Notes: generated by a model not told the origin, from the letters alone. A stretch of DNA of 64,000 nucleotides from Clostridiales bacterium UBA4039 (GCA_002382805.1 DGAD01000009.1:1-64000), one strand, 5' to 3'; counted from the stretch's first letter, positions 24,908 through 34,848 are shown. Made by a program: numbers and translations.

Positions 24908-26455
24908 TTATAATACACGTTTTGCACCAATAAAAGGTAATCGACTCATCCACCCAAAGGCCGGTGTAACGCGTACGCCAGAAGTTGTTGTCGCATGGAT
25001 AGACTGTCCGTCTCCTATGTAGATCGCTACATGTGAGACTCGTCCGGATTTTCCGTAAAATAATAAATCGCCAGGAATCAATGCACTCTTATCTACATAA
25101 TCGCCCTGTAAGTATTGATCTCTTGAGGAACGATTAAGCGTCACACCAAATGGTGCATAGATTTGTTGTGTATATGAAGAACAGTCAATACCTTTAGTCA
25201 GACTTGTTCCTCCATAACGATACGGAGTTCCTATAAATTGTTTTGCATAAGCAATGAGCTGATCCACATCAGCATCGGATTTTTGCTCCATACTTTTTGT
25301 CATATTCAATTCTTGTTCATCTAAGATACGAATATAATCCTGATGGGCATATCCTTGAACTGCATTCTGTGTCCGTACGAGATACCATTCGCCTTCTTCG
25401 CCTTGAATCGTTATACGCTGATTCAACGTTAATTTTCCAATGATATTATCTGAATTCTCTAGGGATGGTGACGAACGCATTCGAAGGACTTCTGTCGTTA
25501 CACTTCCAACCGTTTCTGATGAACTATTTGACGCTTTTGTTGTCTCATCTTTTATTGACTTGTCTATCGCTTCTTGCTCTAAAGCGGTAGCTCCGACAAA
25601 TTCATTAATGTATTTTACAAGTTTTTTATTGTTTTCAAATTGTTTAAACAAGCGAAGGTTCAATAATAGTGCTTCCTCTTTTGTACTTAACGCTTGCGGT
25701 TTTAAATAGATTCCTCCATCATCGCTTTGTGTTCCACGGACCAATCCATTACTGATAGCTTTATTCATCGCTACCAACGCCCAATCTGATATTTGTTCTT
25801 TATCGGTAAATTCAAATTTTGTCGGTGCATCCGATAATACCTCAACCTCTGCACGCAACTCAATTGCATCACTCAAACGAACAAAAATAACAATCGTTTC
25901 TTCCCGTGTTATTTCCTGATTCGGATAAAAATATCCGTCATTGCCTTGTATCAATCCTAAAATGTAGCCTTTAATCACAAAGAGATTCTCTGTATCCTCA
26001 AATACATTTTCATCTTCTGTTACACTATCTAATGTTCCAAACATCTTTTCAAATGCTGTAACAACAAGTTCTATAAACTCTTCGCGTGAAATATTTTCAT
26101 GTAAGTCATCATACAAATTCTGTGTAATATACCCTTTTTCTTTGGCTTCATCAAACTCACTAATCGCCCATGACGATGGCATAGACTCTGTAGCAAAAAC
26201 TGGATGCGCAAATGCAAACACAAATAAGTGCAAACATAAAAAGAGTGGGATGGCTACCTTAAATTTCGCTTTTTTTGTTTTGTGACGAAAAAGCTGCATG
26301 CCTAACAAACCTCCTATCGGTCCTAAAAAAGCCCATAAAAGCAAGACTTTTTCAGGAATTCTATACTTGTTATTTATTGCCTTTACCTTGTCAATTCCAT
26401 ATATAAAGAAAGTAATTCCGTTAATAATTCCATATAAAATTTTTATCTCATTCAT
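24908..26455 (-). CDS. DUF1294 membrane domain fused to SLH, SH3b and NlpC/P60 domains
   Basis: 515 residues. Residues 1-70 are a DUF1294 module (YGIDKVKAINNKYRIPEK and the GGLLGMQLFRHKTKKAKF stretch). A signal-peptide-like segment ends near FAHPVFA (about residue 90). Three SLH-type repeats follow (about 95-285), then an SH3b domain (about 320-385) and an NlpC/P60 peptidase with catalytic Cys in GIDCSSYTQ and His in RVSHVAIYIGD and IHATTT. It should bind cell-wall polymer and cut peptidoglycan peptides. An internal ATG at 26299 behind AGGAGG would give a conventional secreted form starting MQLFRHKTKKAKFK. DUF1294 is normally a small stand-alone protein, so the fusion is odd. Confidence 0.88.
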   Translation of the reverse strand: MNEIKILYGIINGITFFIYGIDKVKAINNKYRIPEKVLLLWAFLGPIGGLLGMQLFRHKTKKAKFKVAIPLFLCLHLFVFAFAHPVFATESMPSSWAISEFDEAKEKGYITQNLYDDLHENISREEFIELVVTAFEKMFGTLDSVTEDENVFEDTENLFVIKGYILGLIQGNDGYFYPNQEITREETIVIFVRLSDAIELRAEVEVLSDAPTKFEFTDKEQISDWALVAMNKAISNGLVRGTQSDDGGIYLKPQALSTKEEALLLNLRLFKQFENNKKLVKYINEFVGATALEQEAIDKSIKDETTKASNSSSETVGSVTTEVLRMRSSPSLENSDNIIGKLTLNQRITIQGEEGEWYLVRTQNAVQGYAHQDYIRILDEQELNMTKSMEQKSDADVDQLIAYAKQFIGTPYRYGGTSLTKGIDCSSYTQQIYAPFGVTLNRSSRDQYLQGDYVDKSALIPGDLLFYGKSGRVSHVAIYIGDGQSIHATTTSGVRVTPAFGWMSRLPFIGAKRVL

Positions 26456-26504
26456 GCTTCCTCCTTATACAGCACACTCCTTACATTATAACTTAATATA
26501 AAAA

Positions 26505-26539
26505 AAATTGTAAGACCATATGATAAATACAGTCTTACA
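26505..26539 (-). terminator. Terminator of the sugar isomerase-like gene
   Basis: ATTGTAAGAC (26505-26514) pairs with GTCTTACAAT (26530-26539); on the minus strand eight T follow the stem. Confidence 0.85.
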
Positions 26540-26566
26540 ATCGTGTTACAGCCCTTTATGATTATA

Positions 26567-27391
26567 TTATTTTAATAATTTTGTTAAAAATTCCTGACTT
26601 TTTTTAAGCCCAGAACCTGTTTGTCCTTCAATAATAATATCTAAGCCTGGTTTGTATTTTTGAATCATTGTTTTTATAAAAGAATAATCCATGATTCCAT
26701 CGCCAACAGGAACCTGAACTAATGTATTGTTCTCAACAATAAAATCCTTGGCATGAAATACAGCTATTTTGTCCCCATAAAGTTCAAAAGCTTCTTGAAT
26801 GATTTCATTACACCGGGTGTAATTGTCCATACACAAGAAGTTGTATGGGTCGAGTATGGCAAGAACATTCGTTGAATCCAGTGCATCAATTAATCGTTTA
26901 ACTTGCTTTGGTGATCCCATTGCATGGTGATATGCACCTTCGATTCCAACACACATTCCATGATCCTTGGCCACCTCAACAAGTTCTTGGAAGATTTTTA
27001 GAACTGATTGATAGGCCTTTTCCGAGTGATTATCCGGATGGTATGTCCAGTTCTTCATATAGGACCCGGTTTCTGTTCCTACAAGATATCCACCAAGTTC
27101 TTTACCATAGACAAGATATTCTTTAAATCGTGCCATCCCTTGTTCAACAACCTCTTCATCCAGTAAGTTAAAATAGCTTCCAATGAGACCAATGTGGATA
27201 TTGTGTTTTTTAAATGCCTGTCCAATTTTAAAAGCCTTTCCTGCTGATAAACACCCTGCTGTATCTGATACACCTTCAATAGATTTATATGCAACCAACT
27301 GTACCGATTCAAGGCCTTGAAGTTCAAGGCGCGCTGCCAAGTCCTCTGCCGATACATTCTCTGCTATATCATGCCCACGTGTTCCAATCAT
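26567..27391 (-). CDS. Sugar phosphate isomerase/epimerase-like TIM-barrel protein
   Basis: 274 residues of the AP-endonuclease-2/xylose-isomerase-like barrel family. Likely metal ligands are the Glu of GIEGAYHH, the Asp of AILDPYNF, the His of VFHAKDF and the Glu of IIIEGQTGSG. Members isomerise or epimerise sugars, inositols or related compounds; the substrate is unknown. GAGAGG lies 9 nt before the ATG at 27391, inside the frame that begins at 27412. A terminator separates it from the sugar operon, but the location suggests a link to carbohydrate use. Confidence 0.8.
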   Translation of the reverse strand: MIGTRGHDIAENVSAEDLAARLELQGLESVQLVAYKSIEGVSDTAGCLSAGKAFKIGQAFKKHNIHIGLIGSYFNLLDEEVVEQGMARFKEYLVYGKELGGYLVGTETGSYMKNWTYHPDNHSEKAYQSVLKIFQELVEVAKDHGMCVGIEGAYHHAMGSPKQVKRLIDALDSTNVLAILDPYNFLCMDNYTRCNEIIQEAFELYGDKIAVFHAKDFIVENNTLVQVPVGDGIMDYSFIKTMIQKYKPGLDIIIEGQTGSGLKKSQEFLTKLLK

Positions 27392-27440
27392 TTTAAAAAA
27401 CCTCTCTTTCATTCATTGTTTCAAATTACTATTATAGCTG

Positions 27441-27486
27441 AAAAAAATCAGAAAGTTAATCTTTTTAAGTCAACTTTCTGATTTTT
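27441..27486. terminator. Terminator of the sugar-uptake operon
   Basis: AAAAATCAGAAAGTT pairs with AACTTTCTGATTTTT across a 14-nt loop. T runs follow on both strands; it ends the leftward operon running from 34746 to 27498. Confidence 0.85.
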
Positions 27487-27497
27487 ATGAGAATTGT

Positions 27498-29339
27498 CTA
27501 TACTAACCATAAACTTTCATATGGAAAAAGTTTAAACTGCGCTTCATTCAGCGTAACCATTTTGTCTGTAATTAAGTCGGATAAAATTGTTTTATGCGTA
27601 ATGTTTCTAAGTTGATCTACTGAAAAATATTGATGATTTTCACTAAAATTGAATAAACAAATCATTGTTCGTTCTTTAGTCCGCTTAACAAATCCATATA
27701 CATGTATATTATCAAAGTTCAGTATCTCATATTCCGCTTTACTATTAAAAATAGGATGGCCCCTTCGAATTGCACTTATTTTCTTAACATACTGAAAAAC
27801 ACGTCCTTCATCTGTATGTAAGTCATGACGTTTTTTTGCTCTTTTCCAATCAAACTTTGCACGATGAACCCATCGCCCTTCTGCCTGTTTATGCATATCT
27901 TTTTTATAGCTTTGATCATTCAGCGTCGCAATTTCATCGCCGCTATATAGTAGCGGAATTCCCGGTTGGGAAAAAATCAGCGCCAAAATAAGTTTAATAC
28001 GATAATGTGCAAGTTCGCGTTCCCGCTCATCATGACGCTCTTTGGCTATTTCAAGTCCTAACAGAGAAGCCAATGTTCCATTTGTGCGCGCATCATGATT
28101 CTTTGGATTATACTGATATATCTCTCCTTTGGAAAAGCTTCCTGCAAATCGCCCTGCATAAAAATCAATCAAAAATTGCTTATGTAAATACGGATTCATT
28201 CCAAAATATTCAACGGTATCTTCATTAAACCCCCACCCGATATCATCATGACATCGTATATAGTTCATAAAGCATCCTGTTTTTGGAATATGGTAGCGTT
28301 GTGCATCGGATGTTAGCAGCCGTGTGTCTCTCGTCGCCAGTGAATTAAACAAGTCCACCATTAAATTTGCATTATATAAAACGCCACACTCAATACGTTG
28401 GTGAACGCTTTGTTCCTCCACATGACCAAAATACTTAAAAATTTCATCCGGTTCAACAATGGCTTCTCCAAGTAATGCCACCGAAGGACATGCAATTTCT
28501 TTGACTAAATGGAATAGATGCAGTAATTCATGGGCCTGTTTTAAATTTCTACACGTTGTTCCTGGTTCCTTCCACATAAATGCAATCGCATCCAACCGAA
28601 TCATATTTACACCCAAATTAGCAATAAACAGCATTACATCGACCATCTGTTCAAAAACATATGGATTCTTAAAATTCAAATCCCATTGAAATGAACTAAA
28701 GGATGTAAAAACCCACTTGTTTATTTTTTCTACATATGTAAAATTACCAGGGTTCTTATCGGGCAATACCTCCGGGACAAATTGGTCATAAATATCCGGT
28801 ACTTCGCGATTGTCATACATAATGTACATATCCTGATATTTCTGATCTCCTTCTAAAGCCTTTAGCGCCCATTCGTGGGTGTCCGCTGTATGGTTTAGCA
28901 CATAATCGATACACACATCAATCTCTTGTTCCCTAAAGGCATTAAGCACCTTTTTAAACTCTGTCAAAGAGCCTAAAGATGGATCAATCTCTTTATAATT
29001 CTCTACCGCATATCCACCATCATTTTCTCCTTTTCTTGGCAATAGAAGTGGCATAAGGTGTACATAGGTGATGCCTAACTCCTTTAGGTAGTGTATCTTA
29101 TCCACTAGCCCCATTAAGTTATCAGCAAACAAATCAACATACAGCATCATTCCAACCATTTTCTCACTCATAAACCAATCATGTTCTCTAAGGTCTAAGC
29201 GATGCAATTGCTTTGGACGGCTTTTCATACGGCTGACGATTGTATCAAACAATGCGTTGAAGCTCGCTTCGTCGCCACCATATTCTCCATATATGGATAG
29301 ATATTCTTCTTTTAAGTGTTTTACTGCTTCTAAATTCAT
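27498..29339 (-). CDS. GH13 amylosucrase-like enzyme
   Basis: 613 residues, cytoplasmic (no signal peptide). The GH13 conserved regions are present: DYVLNHT, MIRLDAIAF with the nucleophile Asp, LLGEAIVE with the acid/base Glu, and RCHDDIGW with the stabilising Asp. The N-terminal helical domain and overall order fit subfamily 4 (amylosucrase, sucrose hydrolase), which acts on sucrose or related glucosides. It is the last gene of the SBP-permease-GH65-GH13 operon. Starting 12 bp after GH65, it probably handles a second glucoside or transfers glucose. Exact specificity cannot be read here. Confidence 0.85.
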   Translation of the reverse strand: MNLEAVKHLKEEYLSIYGEYGGDEASFNALFDTIVSRMKSRPKQLHRLDLREHDWFMSEKMVGMMLYVDLFADNLMGLVDKIHYLKELGITYVHLMPLLLPRKGENDGGYAVENYKEIDPSLGSLTEFKKVLNAFREQEIDVCIDYVLNHTADTHEWALKALEGDQKYQDMYIMYDNREVPDIYDQFVPEVLPDKNPGNFTYVEKINKWVFTSFSSFQWDLNFKNPYVFEQMVDVMLFIANLGVNMIRLDAIAFMWKEPGTTCRNLKQAHELLHLFHLVKEIACPSVALLGEAIVEPDEIFKYFGHVEEQSVHQRIECGVLYNANLMVDLFNSLATRDTRLLTSDAQRYHIPKTGCFMNYIRCHDDIGWGFNEDTVEYFGMNPYLHKQFLIDFYAGRFAGSFSKGEIYQYNPKNHDARTNGTLASLLGLEIAKERHDERERELAHYRIKLILALIFSQPGIPLLYSGDEIATLNDQSYKKDMHKQAEGRWVHRAKFDWKRAKKRHDLHTDEGRVFQYVKKISAIRRGHPIFNSKAEYEILNFDNIHVYGFVKRTKERTMICLFNFSENHQYFSVDQLRNITHKTILSDLITDKMVTLNEAQFKLFPYESLWLV

Positions 29340-29351
29340 CGAACCACCTCT

Positions 29352-31607
29352 TTATTTTGCCTCCATCGGATACCGAATATGGATTTGATTTTCAACGCTA
29401 TATCTTTGACCATAAACGATAATTTCAACGGGTTTTGTTGTATGGAGTGTAATTTGGTCAGCCATAGTAATCGTAACCAGCGCTTGCTGATAGCGAAATC
29501 TAAACTGAAGCTTTTTCCACTCTCTAGGCATAATTGGATGAAGACTTATACCGTCTTCTTTAATACGCAAACCTCCAAATCCGTAGACAATGCTCATATA
29601 AGCGCCTCCGGCATTGGCAATATGCAATCCATCTTTTGTATTATGGTGCAAATTATCTAAATCCAAACGCACTGTTTTCATAAAAAACCTATAGGCTTTT
29701 TCCACTCTATTCAACTTTGCCGCCATGATACTGTGTACACATGGTGAGAGACTTGAATCGTGGGTTGTTAATCTTTCATAGTAGTCATAAGAACGCTCCA
29801 TAATATCCAAAGGAACATTATCCAACAAAAAATATGCCAATAACGTATCTGCTTGCTTCAAAACCCGATATCTATAGATAGTCAATGGGTGATAATGTAG
29901 TAGCAGCGGATATTTATCTTTAGGTGTATGTTCAAAATCCCAATCCGCCTTATCTTTGAAGGAATCATCTTGCCAAAAAATCCCTAATTCTTCTGAAAAA
30001 GGCAGATACATTTGTTGATAGGCCTTTTCCATCATTCGTAGTTCTTCATTTTTTATCTGTAGACGTTTTTTGTACTCTTGAAACCAGTCTGGATCTGTAA
30101 TATTTAACTCATCGGCAAATTTTGTCGCCCAATACAAATGGTATCGTGCCATTGCATTTGTATAAAAATTATTATTCACAATTGCGCTATATTCATCAGG
30201 TCCTGTCACCGCCGGTATTTTGAACTGATTATCCTGGTCAAAATGACCGATTTCCATCCAAATTCGAGCCGTCTCAAAGATAACTTCAAAGCCCGCTTGC
30301 TTAACAAAATCTATATCCTTTGTGAAAAGATAATATTGAATATAGGCATAAGCTACATCTGCATTAATATGATACTGTGCACTTCCCGCCGGAAAATACG
30401 CTGAACATTCCGTTCCCGCAATGGTTCTCCAGGGTATCTTCGCTCCAGTTTTGTGCCCCATCATCACCGACCGTTCTCTTGCTTGATTTAACGTTTGATA
30501 TCTAAATGCTAATAAGTTTTTAGCTATTTTAGGATGCGTTAGAGAAAAAAAGGGCAGCATATATATCTCTGTATCCCAAAAATAATGCCCTTCATATCCT
30601 TCTCCACTTAATCCCTTTGCACAGATATTGGAGAACTTATCCCGACCAGCTGAGGCATATAACTGATATACACTGTAATTTAATGCTTCTTCAACAGATT
30701 CATCGCCCTCAAGTTCAATCCTAGCCACTTCCCAAAAGGCTTCCAAATGCTTTTTTTGTTGGCTAAACCAATACGCACTCGAGTGCTGTATTGCCTTATG
30801 AATAATCTGTCTTCCTCTTTCTTCATATACCGGTGTACGGATGCTATCTGTATATACAAGAAACTTTGAAAATGTCAGGGATTCCCCTTGCTTAATCGAA
30901 GCATGTTTAAATGCAACAACACTCTCTTCTTGAACTTCATAGTCCATGTCAATATCATGTGACATCGATGCTGTCACAAACAAATTCGAATGACGCGTCT
31001 TACTCGTTATCTGGCCCAAGGCATTATTCTCCACATGCACCTGTTCAACCAATAGCCATCGTTCACGTTCAGAAGACACTCGAGGATCATTCTTATCTGC
31101 ATAGTTATTGACATGCCCATTTAGCGTCGATAAAATAGAGATATCTCCCGAATAGTTCATCGATGTGATCATATACTCTATGACAGCAAGTTCTAATTGT
31201 TCAAAAGATGCCATCTTTCGAATACGTATGACAAGATGATGACCTTTTGGAGATATCCACTCTATGTGACGGACATTGTAACCTTCCATAATGTTTAGCT
31301 TGCGTTCCAACATCACAACTTTTCCATCAAACAAAGAAAATTCTTCGTCATCAATGCGCACACTAATTGTCTGTCCATCGATTAGATTCAGCATTTTCTG
31401 GGCTGTCTTTGGAAATCCATAAGCGCTTTCTCCATACTTTATCTCAACATCTTCATAAAAACCATTGATATACGTTCCACGTATCGTTTGAAAATCGCTA
31501 GGATATCCTTCTTCAAAGTTTCCTCGTAATCCAAGATATCCATTTCCAACAAATTGCAAACTTTCATCAACGAGTAACTGTTCATTTGTTAACTTTGAAT
31601 TTTTCAT
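29352..31607 (-). CDS. GH65 disaccharide phosphorylase
   Basis: 751 residues, typical of GH65. Motifs: QFVGNGYLGLRGNFEE near the N-terminus, GYEGHYFWDTEIYMLPFF in the (alpha/alpha)6 barrel, the general-acid Glu in VTGPDEYSA, and LSPCVHSIMA. No signal peptide. GH65 phosphorylases cut maltose, trehalose, kojibiose or nigerose with phosphate to give beta-glucose 1-phosphate. The ATG at 31607 has AGGAG 7 nt upstream; the frame starts at 31637. No beta-phosphoglucomutase gene accompanies it, which is unusual for such operons. Confidence 0.9.
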   Translation of the reverse strand: MKNSKLTNEQLLVDESLQFVGNGYLGLRGNFEEGYPSDFQTIRGTYINGFYEDVEIKYGESAYGFPKTAQKMLNLIDGQTISVRIDDEEFSLFDGKVVMLERKLNIMEGYNVRHIEWISPKGHHLVIRIRKMASFEQLELAVIEYMITSMNYSGDISILSTLNGHVNNYADKNDPRVSSERERWLLVEQVHVENNALGQITSKTRHSNLFVTASMSHDIDMDYEVQEESVVAFKHASIKQGESLTFSKFLVYTDSIRTPVYEERGRQIIHKAIQHSSAYWFSQQKKHLEAFWEVARIELEGDESVEEALNYSVYQLYASAGRDKFSNICAKGLSGEGYEGHYFWDTEIYMLPFFSLTHPKIAKNLLAFRYQTLNQARERSVMMGHKTGAKIPWRTIAGTECSAYFPAGSAQYHINADVAYAYIQYYLFTKDIDFVKQAGFEVIFETARIWMEIGHFDQDNQFKIPAVTGPDEYSAIVNNNFYTNAMARYHLYWATKFADELNITDPDWFQEYKKRLQIKNEELRMMEKAYQQMYLPFSEELGIFWQDDSFKDKADWDFEHTPKDKYPLLLHYHPLTIYRYRVLKQADTLLAYFLLDNVPLDIMERSYDYYERLTTHDSSLSPCVHSIMAAKLNRVEKAYRFFMKTVRLDLDNLHHNTKDGLHIANAGGAYMSIVYGFGGLRIKEDGISLHPIMPREWKKLQFRFRYQQALVTITMADQITLHTTKPVEIIVYGQRYSVENQIHIRYPMEAK

Positions 31608-31643
31608 CTGCCCTCTCCTAAACTTCTTTTCAAACATTGATAT

Positions 31644-32504
31644 TTACTTGATTGATCCTGATACCATACCTTTAATAATATGTTTTTGTGCAAGTAAGAA
31701 TCCGACAATGATAGGGATGGCTGCCATCAAAACCGCCGTCATAATTAAATCCCACTTTTTAACAAAGGATCCTGCAAAGGCCATAATGGCAAGTGGAATC
31801 GTCTGAATATCTTGTCCGATACCAAGAATAAGCGATGGTAATAAGAAGTCATTCCAAATCCAAATACCATTCAAGATAATGACTGTAACAAAAATAGGTT
31901 TCAAAATCGGTAAGATAATTTTGAAGAAAGTCTGAGGTTTTGTGCACCCATCAATCGTTGATGCTTCCTCAAGTTCAAGAGGAACAGACTTAATAAATCC
32001 ATGAAACATAAAGACAGATAATGGCGTACCAAACCCAATGTAAGCAAAAATCATCCCATGATAAGTTCGAAGCATTCGTAAGCCCGTAGCTTCATAGATC
32101 ATTCGAAACAATGCAACCAGCGGAAACATGACCACTTGAAATGGAATGATGAGTCCACTTAAAAAAAGTAAAAAGATAAATCCTGATACTTTTGTTTTTG
32201 TCCGCACCAAAACCCATGCCGCCATGGCAGAAAAAACTGAAATAGTCGCCAAGGATCCGACAGTAATAACCACCGATGAAAAAACACTTGAGGAGTATTC
32301 AATGCTTGGTCGACTCCAAATGTCTGCCATATTGATAAATAATTGCCCCCAACGTTCTGGTAAGGCTATGGGATCTGTAATAATCTCAAGGGATGCTTTT
32401 GCGGCATTAATAACAACAATAAAAAAAGGAAACATGGCAACTAAAAACATTATCAACGTCATAAATGTCAATACAATATTAAGGACTTTTCGTTTTTTAA
32501 ACAT
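31644..32504 (-). CDS. Carbohydrate ABC transporter permease, MalG type
   Basis: 286 residues, six predicted helices. The EAA loop EEASTIDGCTKPQTFFKIILP contacts the ATPase. Its ATG overlaps the stop of the MalF-type permease gene (TAATG), a translational coupling. With its partner it forms the channel for the sugar delivered by the lipoprotein encoded upstream. No ATPase gene is in the operon; a shared MsmK-type ATPase elsewhere is usual for this family (CUT1). Confidence 0.92.
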   Translation of the reverse strand: MFKKRKVLNIVLTFMTLIMFLVAMFPFFIVVINAAKASLEIITDPIALPERWGQLFINMADIWSRPSIEYSSSVFSSVVITVGSLATISVFSAMAAWVLVRTKTKVSGFIFLLFLSGLIIPFQVVMFPLVALFRMIYEATGLRMLRTYHGMIFAYIGFGTPLSVFMFHGFIKSVPLELEEASTIDGCTKPQTFFKIILPILKPIFVTVIILNGIWIWNDFLLPSLILGIGQDIQTIPLAIMAFAGSFVKKWDLIMTAVLMAAIPIIVGFLLAQKHIIKGMVSGSIK

Positions 32505-33409
32505 TATATTTCCACCTCTTTCTTCTTGTTATAATGCACTTGTGCCATAGACATAACAGATAATATGACAAAAAATACAATCGCTCTAGCTTGTCCTTCC
32601 GCCATATTGTTAAATTTAAATGCCACATTATAAATATGCATCGCTAAAAGTTCAGTCGAATTTACAATTTCACCACGAAAAGTTGCTGATGGTCCTCCAT
32701 TGGTAAGTGCAACAATAATATCATATTGCTTAAAGGAATTGACTAAGGTTAAAAATGATGTAATTGTAAACGCCTGTGCTATCATCGGCAATGTAATACT
32801 TTTAAATCGATGCCAATAATTTGCCCCGTCAATTTCACTTGCTTCAATTAGTTCTTGAGGAACATTTAAAAGCGCCGCCACATAAATCATCATAATATAG
32901 CCTGCATATTGCCACGTAAACGCCATAATCAGTCCCATTAAGGCTAATTCAGGATCTGCAAGAATAAGCACATCTTCAAGGGCAGATGATCCCACAAGAC
33001 TTCCAATGGCTGGAACAACACTTTTAAAAATAAACTGCCAAATATATCCCAGTACCAAACCACCAATTAAATTGGGAACAAAAAAGCCAGCGCGATAAAA
33101 ACTTTTAAATTTTACTTCACGGGTAACTAAAATAGCTAGAATCATAGCTACTCCATTTACCGTTATTACACTGATAAAAGTAAATAAGAAAGTTCGGATA
33201 AACGAATATTGAAACGCTTTGTCCGAAAGCATGTTTTTATAGTTTTCAAGACCGATCCAATTGACTTCTAGCCCTGCAACCGCTGTCCAATCAGTCATTG
33301 AATAATAAATCCCCATAATAAAAGGAATAATTACAACAACGCTAAAAGCAAATAATGCCGGTGCTAGAAAAGCCCAAAAGACAATTTTATCCTTTGTATA
33401 TCTATTCAT
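32504..33409 (-). CDS. Carbohydrate ABC transporter permease, MalF type
   Basis: 301 residues, six predicted helices, EAA loop EASEIDGANYWHRFKSITLP. AGGAGC-type ribosome site before the ATG. It forms a heterodimer with the MalG-type permease immediately downstream. A stable hairpin sits in the gap between this gene and the binding-protein gene and may lower its expression relative to the lipoprotein. Confidence 0.92.
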   Translation of the reverse strand: MNRYTKDKIVFWAFLAPALFAFSVVVIIPFIMGIYYSMTDWTAVAGLEVNWIGLENYKNMLSDKAFQYSFIRTFLFTFISVITVNGVAMILAILVTREVKFKSFYRAGFFVPNLIGGLVLGYIWQFIFKSVVPAIGSLVGSSALEDVLILADPELALMGLIMAFTWQYAGYIMMIYVAALLNVPQELIEASEIDGANYWHRFKSITLPMIAQAFTITSFLTLVNSFKQYDIIVALTNGGPSATFRGEIVNSTELLAMHIYNVAFKFNNMAEGQARAIVFFVILSVMSMAQVHYNKKKEVEI

Positions 33410-33457
33410 AAGCTGCTCCTTTACATGTCAGAATGGCAAAAGAGATACGTAATAATT

Positions 33458-33489
33458 ATGAGGGATGTGAGAAATCCCACATCCCTCAT
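33458..33489 (-). promoter_or_regulatory. Intercistronic hairpin after the binding-protein gene
   Basis: ATGAGGGATGTG pairs perfectly with CACATCCCTCAT around an 8-nt loop. No T run follows, so it is more likely a 3'-end stabiliser of the lipoprotein mRNA, setting expression within the operon, than a full terminator. Confidence 0.65.
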
Positions 33490-33501
33490 CAATCTTTTAA
33501 A

Positions 33502-34746
33502 TTATTTTATCTCTTCTATCTGCTTAACAAGTTGATCGATAAATTCTTCTTTTGTCAAGTCTCCTTTTGCGAAACTTTCATAAATAGGTCCAAGGGTATT
33601 CATTCCAAATCCATCCGGCATATCATTTTGCAACCATGTATAGGAACCGTTTGGTTTTTGTAACCATTCAGCTGCACTTGCTGATAATGGAGTATCCGGT
33701 ATCAATGTAACATTTGTAAATGCAGGAACCATCTTCGCTTCATTAACCATATAGTCATGACCTGCTTGGTTGGTAGCCATATAGTTTAAAAATGCATTAG
33801 CGGCTTCTTTGTTCTCACTATCACTATTAATAACATAGAATGATGGTGCACCGATGAAAATTGCATTATGTTCACCTTTGACACTTGCATGTGGTGCAAA
33901 TCCCATAGGGAAATCAATACCGTTATCCACTAACCAAGGATCAATCCAGTTTCCTTGATGAATAAATACCGATTTGCCAGTTCCAAACTGTCCAACCTGC
34001 GCATCATAGTTACCAGTGATTAACACAGCTTCATCTGCATATTCGAACAATAATTCAACCCAATCTGCATATTCTGTTAATCTTGCAACATCCGCCTCAC
34101 CATTGTTCAATTTATCCAAAACTGTTGTATCACCATATGGTAATCCAGCTGAAAGATATCCGTTAAAGTTATGTAATCCTGTTACCCAACGCATATCAGG
34201 ACCTGCCGCCATTGCAACAACGGAATCAATCCCCAATTCATCTTTCATACCGTCAATTTTTTCAAATGCTGCACGATATGCTTCTTGGGAAGTTAATGTT
34301 GCCGGATCAATGCCTGCTTGACTTAACAAGTCAGCATTATATGCCATTCCCCAAGCTTCAACTGCAACAGGGAATCCATAGACAACACCATCAACAGTAA
34401 ACTCAAGGTTTGTTAAATCCATCCACTCTTGATCTTCATAAGGTTCAAGTTTTGAAGACCATGTGTTGTAGCCGCCCATACCTTCAATAACAAATATGTC
34501 TGGTTGACGATCGGACTGAAATTCTGCTTTTAAGTTTTCAGCATAGGGTGAGTCTCCACCTGATGTCTTCACATCGACTTTGATCCCGGTTTCTTCTTCA
34601 TAGGCTTTTGCAAATGCCGTGAGCTGCTCGCCAATTTCTACTTTATTTTGGTAGATAACCACCGATTCTTCAACCTTTTTACCACATCCTGCAAATACCA
34701 GAATTAATAAACTCATGACCAATAGTAACGATAAAGCTTTTTTCAT
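33502..34746 (-). CDS. Sugar-binding lipoprotein of ABC transporter (family 1)
   Basis: 414 residues. Signal peptide with lipobox LVFAGC, then a typical CUT1 solute-binding protein (YAENLKAEFQSDRQPDIFV; aromatic-rich ligand cleft). The first gene of the uptake operon. The frame starts at 34800, but AAGGAGG before the ATG at 34746 and the signal peptide position set the start. Likely ligand is an alpha-glucoside, given the GH65 and GH13 enzymes in the operon. Confidence 0.9.
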   Translation of the reverse strand: MKKALSLLLVMSLLILVFAGCGKKVEESVVIYQNKVEIGEQLTAFAKAYEEETGIKVDVKTSGGDSPYAENLKAEFQSDRQPDIFVIEGMGGYNTWSSKLEPYEDQEWMDLTNLEFTVDGVVYGFPVAVEAWGMAYNADLLSQAGIDPATLTSQEAYRAAFEKIDGMKDELGIDSVVAMAAGPDMRWVTGLHNFNGYLSAGLPYGDTTVLDKLNNGEADVARLTEYADWVELLFEYADEAVLITGNYDAQVGQFGTGKSVFIHQGNWIDPWLVDNGIDFPMGFAPHASVKGEHNAIFIGAPSFYVINSDSENKEAANAFLNYMATNQAGHDYMVNEAKMVPAFTNVTLIPDTPLSASAAEWLQKPNGSYTWLQNDMPDGFGMNTLGPIYESFAKGDLTKEEFIDQLVKQIEEIK

Positions 34747-34817
34747 AATACTTCCTCCTTTATAGATCATCGCTTTTGTGTATTTCTTACAATTTACCAC
34801 TATGTTTATCTTTGTTC

Positions 34818-34848
34818 CAAGGATTATTTATACATTTCCAAATCCTTG
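34818..34848. promoter_or_regulatory. Inverted repeat in the araC/sugar operon divergent region
   Basis: CAAGGATT (34818-34825) and AATCCTTG (34841-34848), 15 bp apart, lie midway between the two divergent starts. The spacing suits a dimeric regulator site; the adjacent AraC-type protein is the obvious candidate. Confidence 0.45.
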
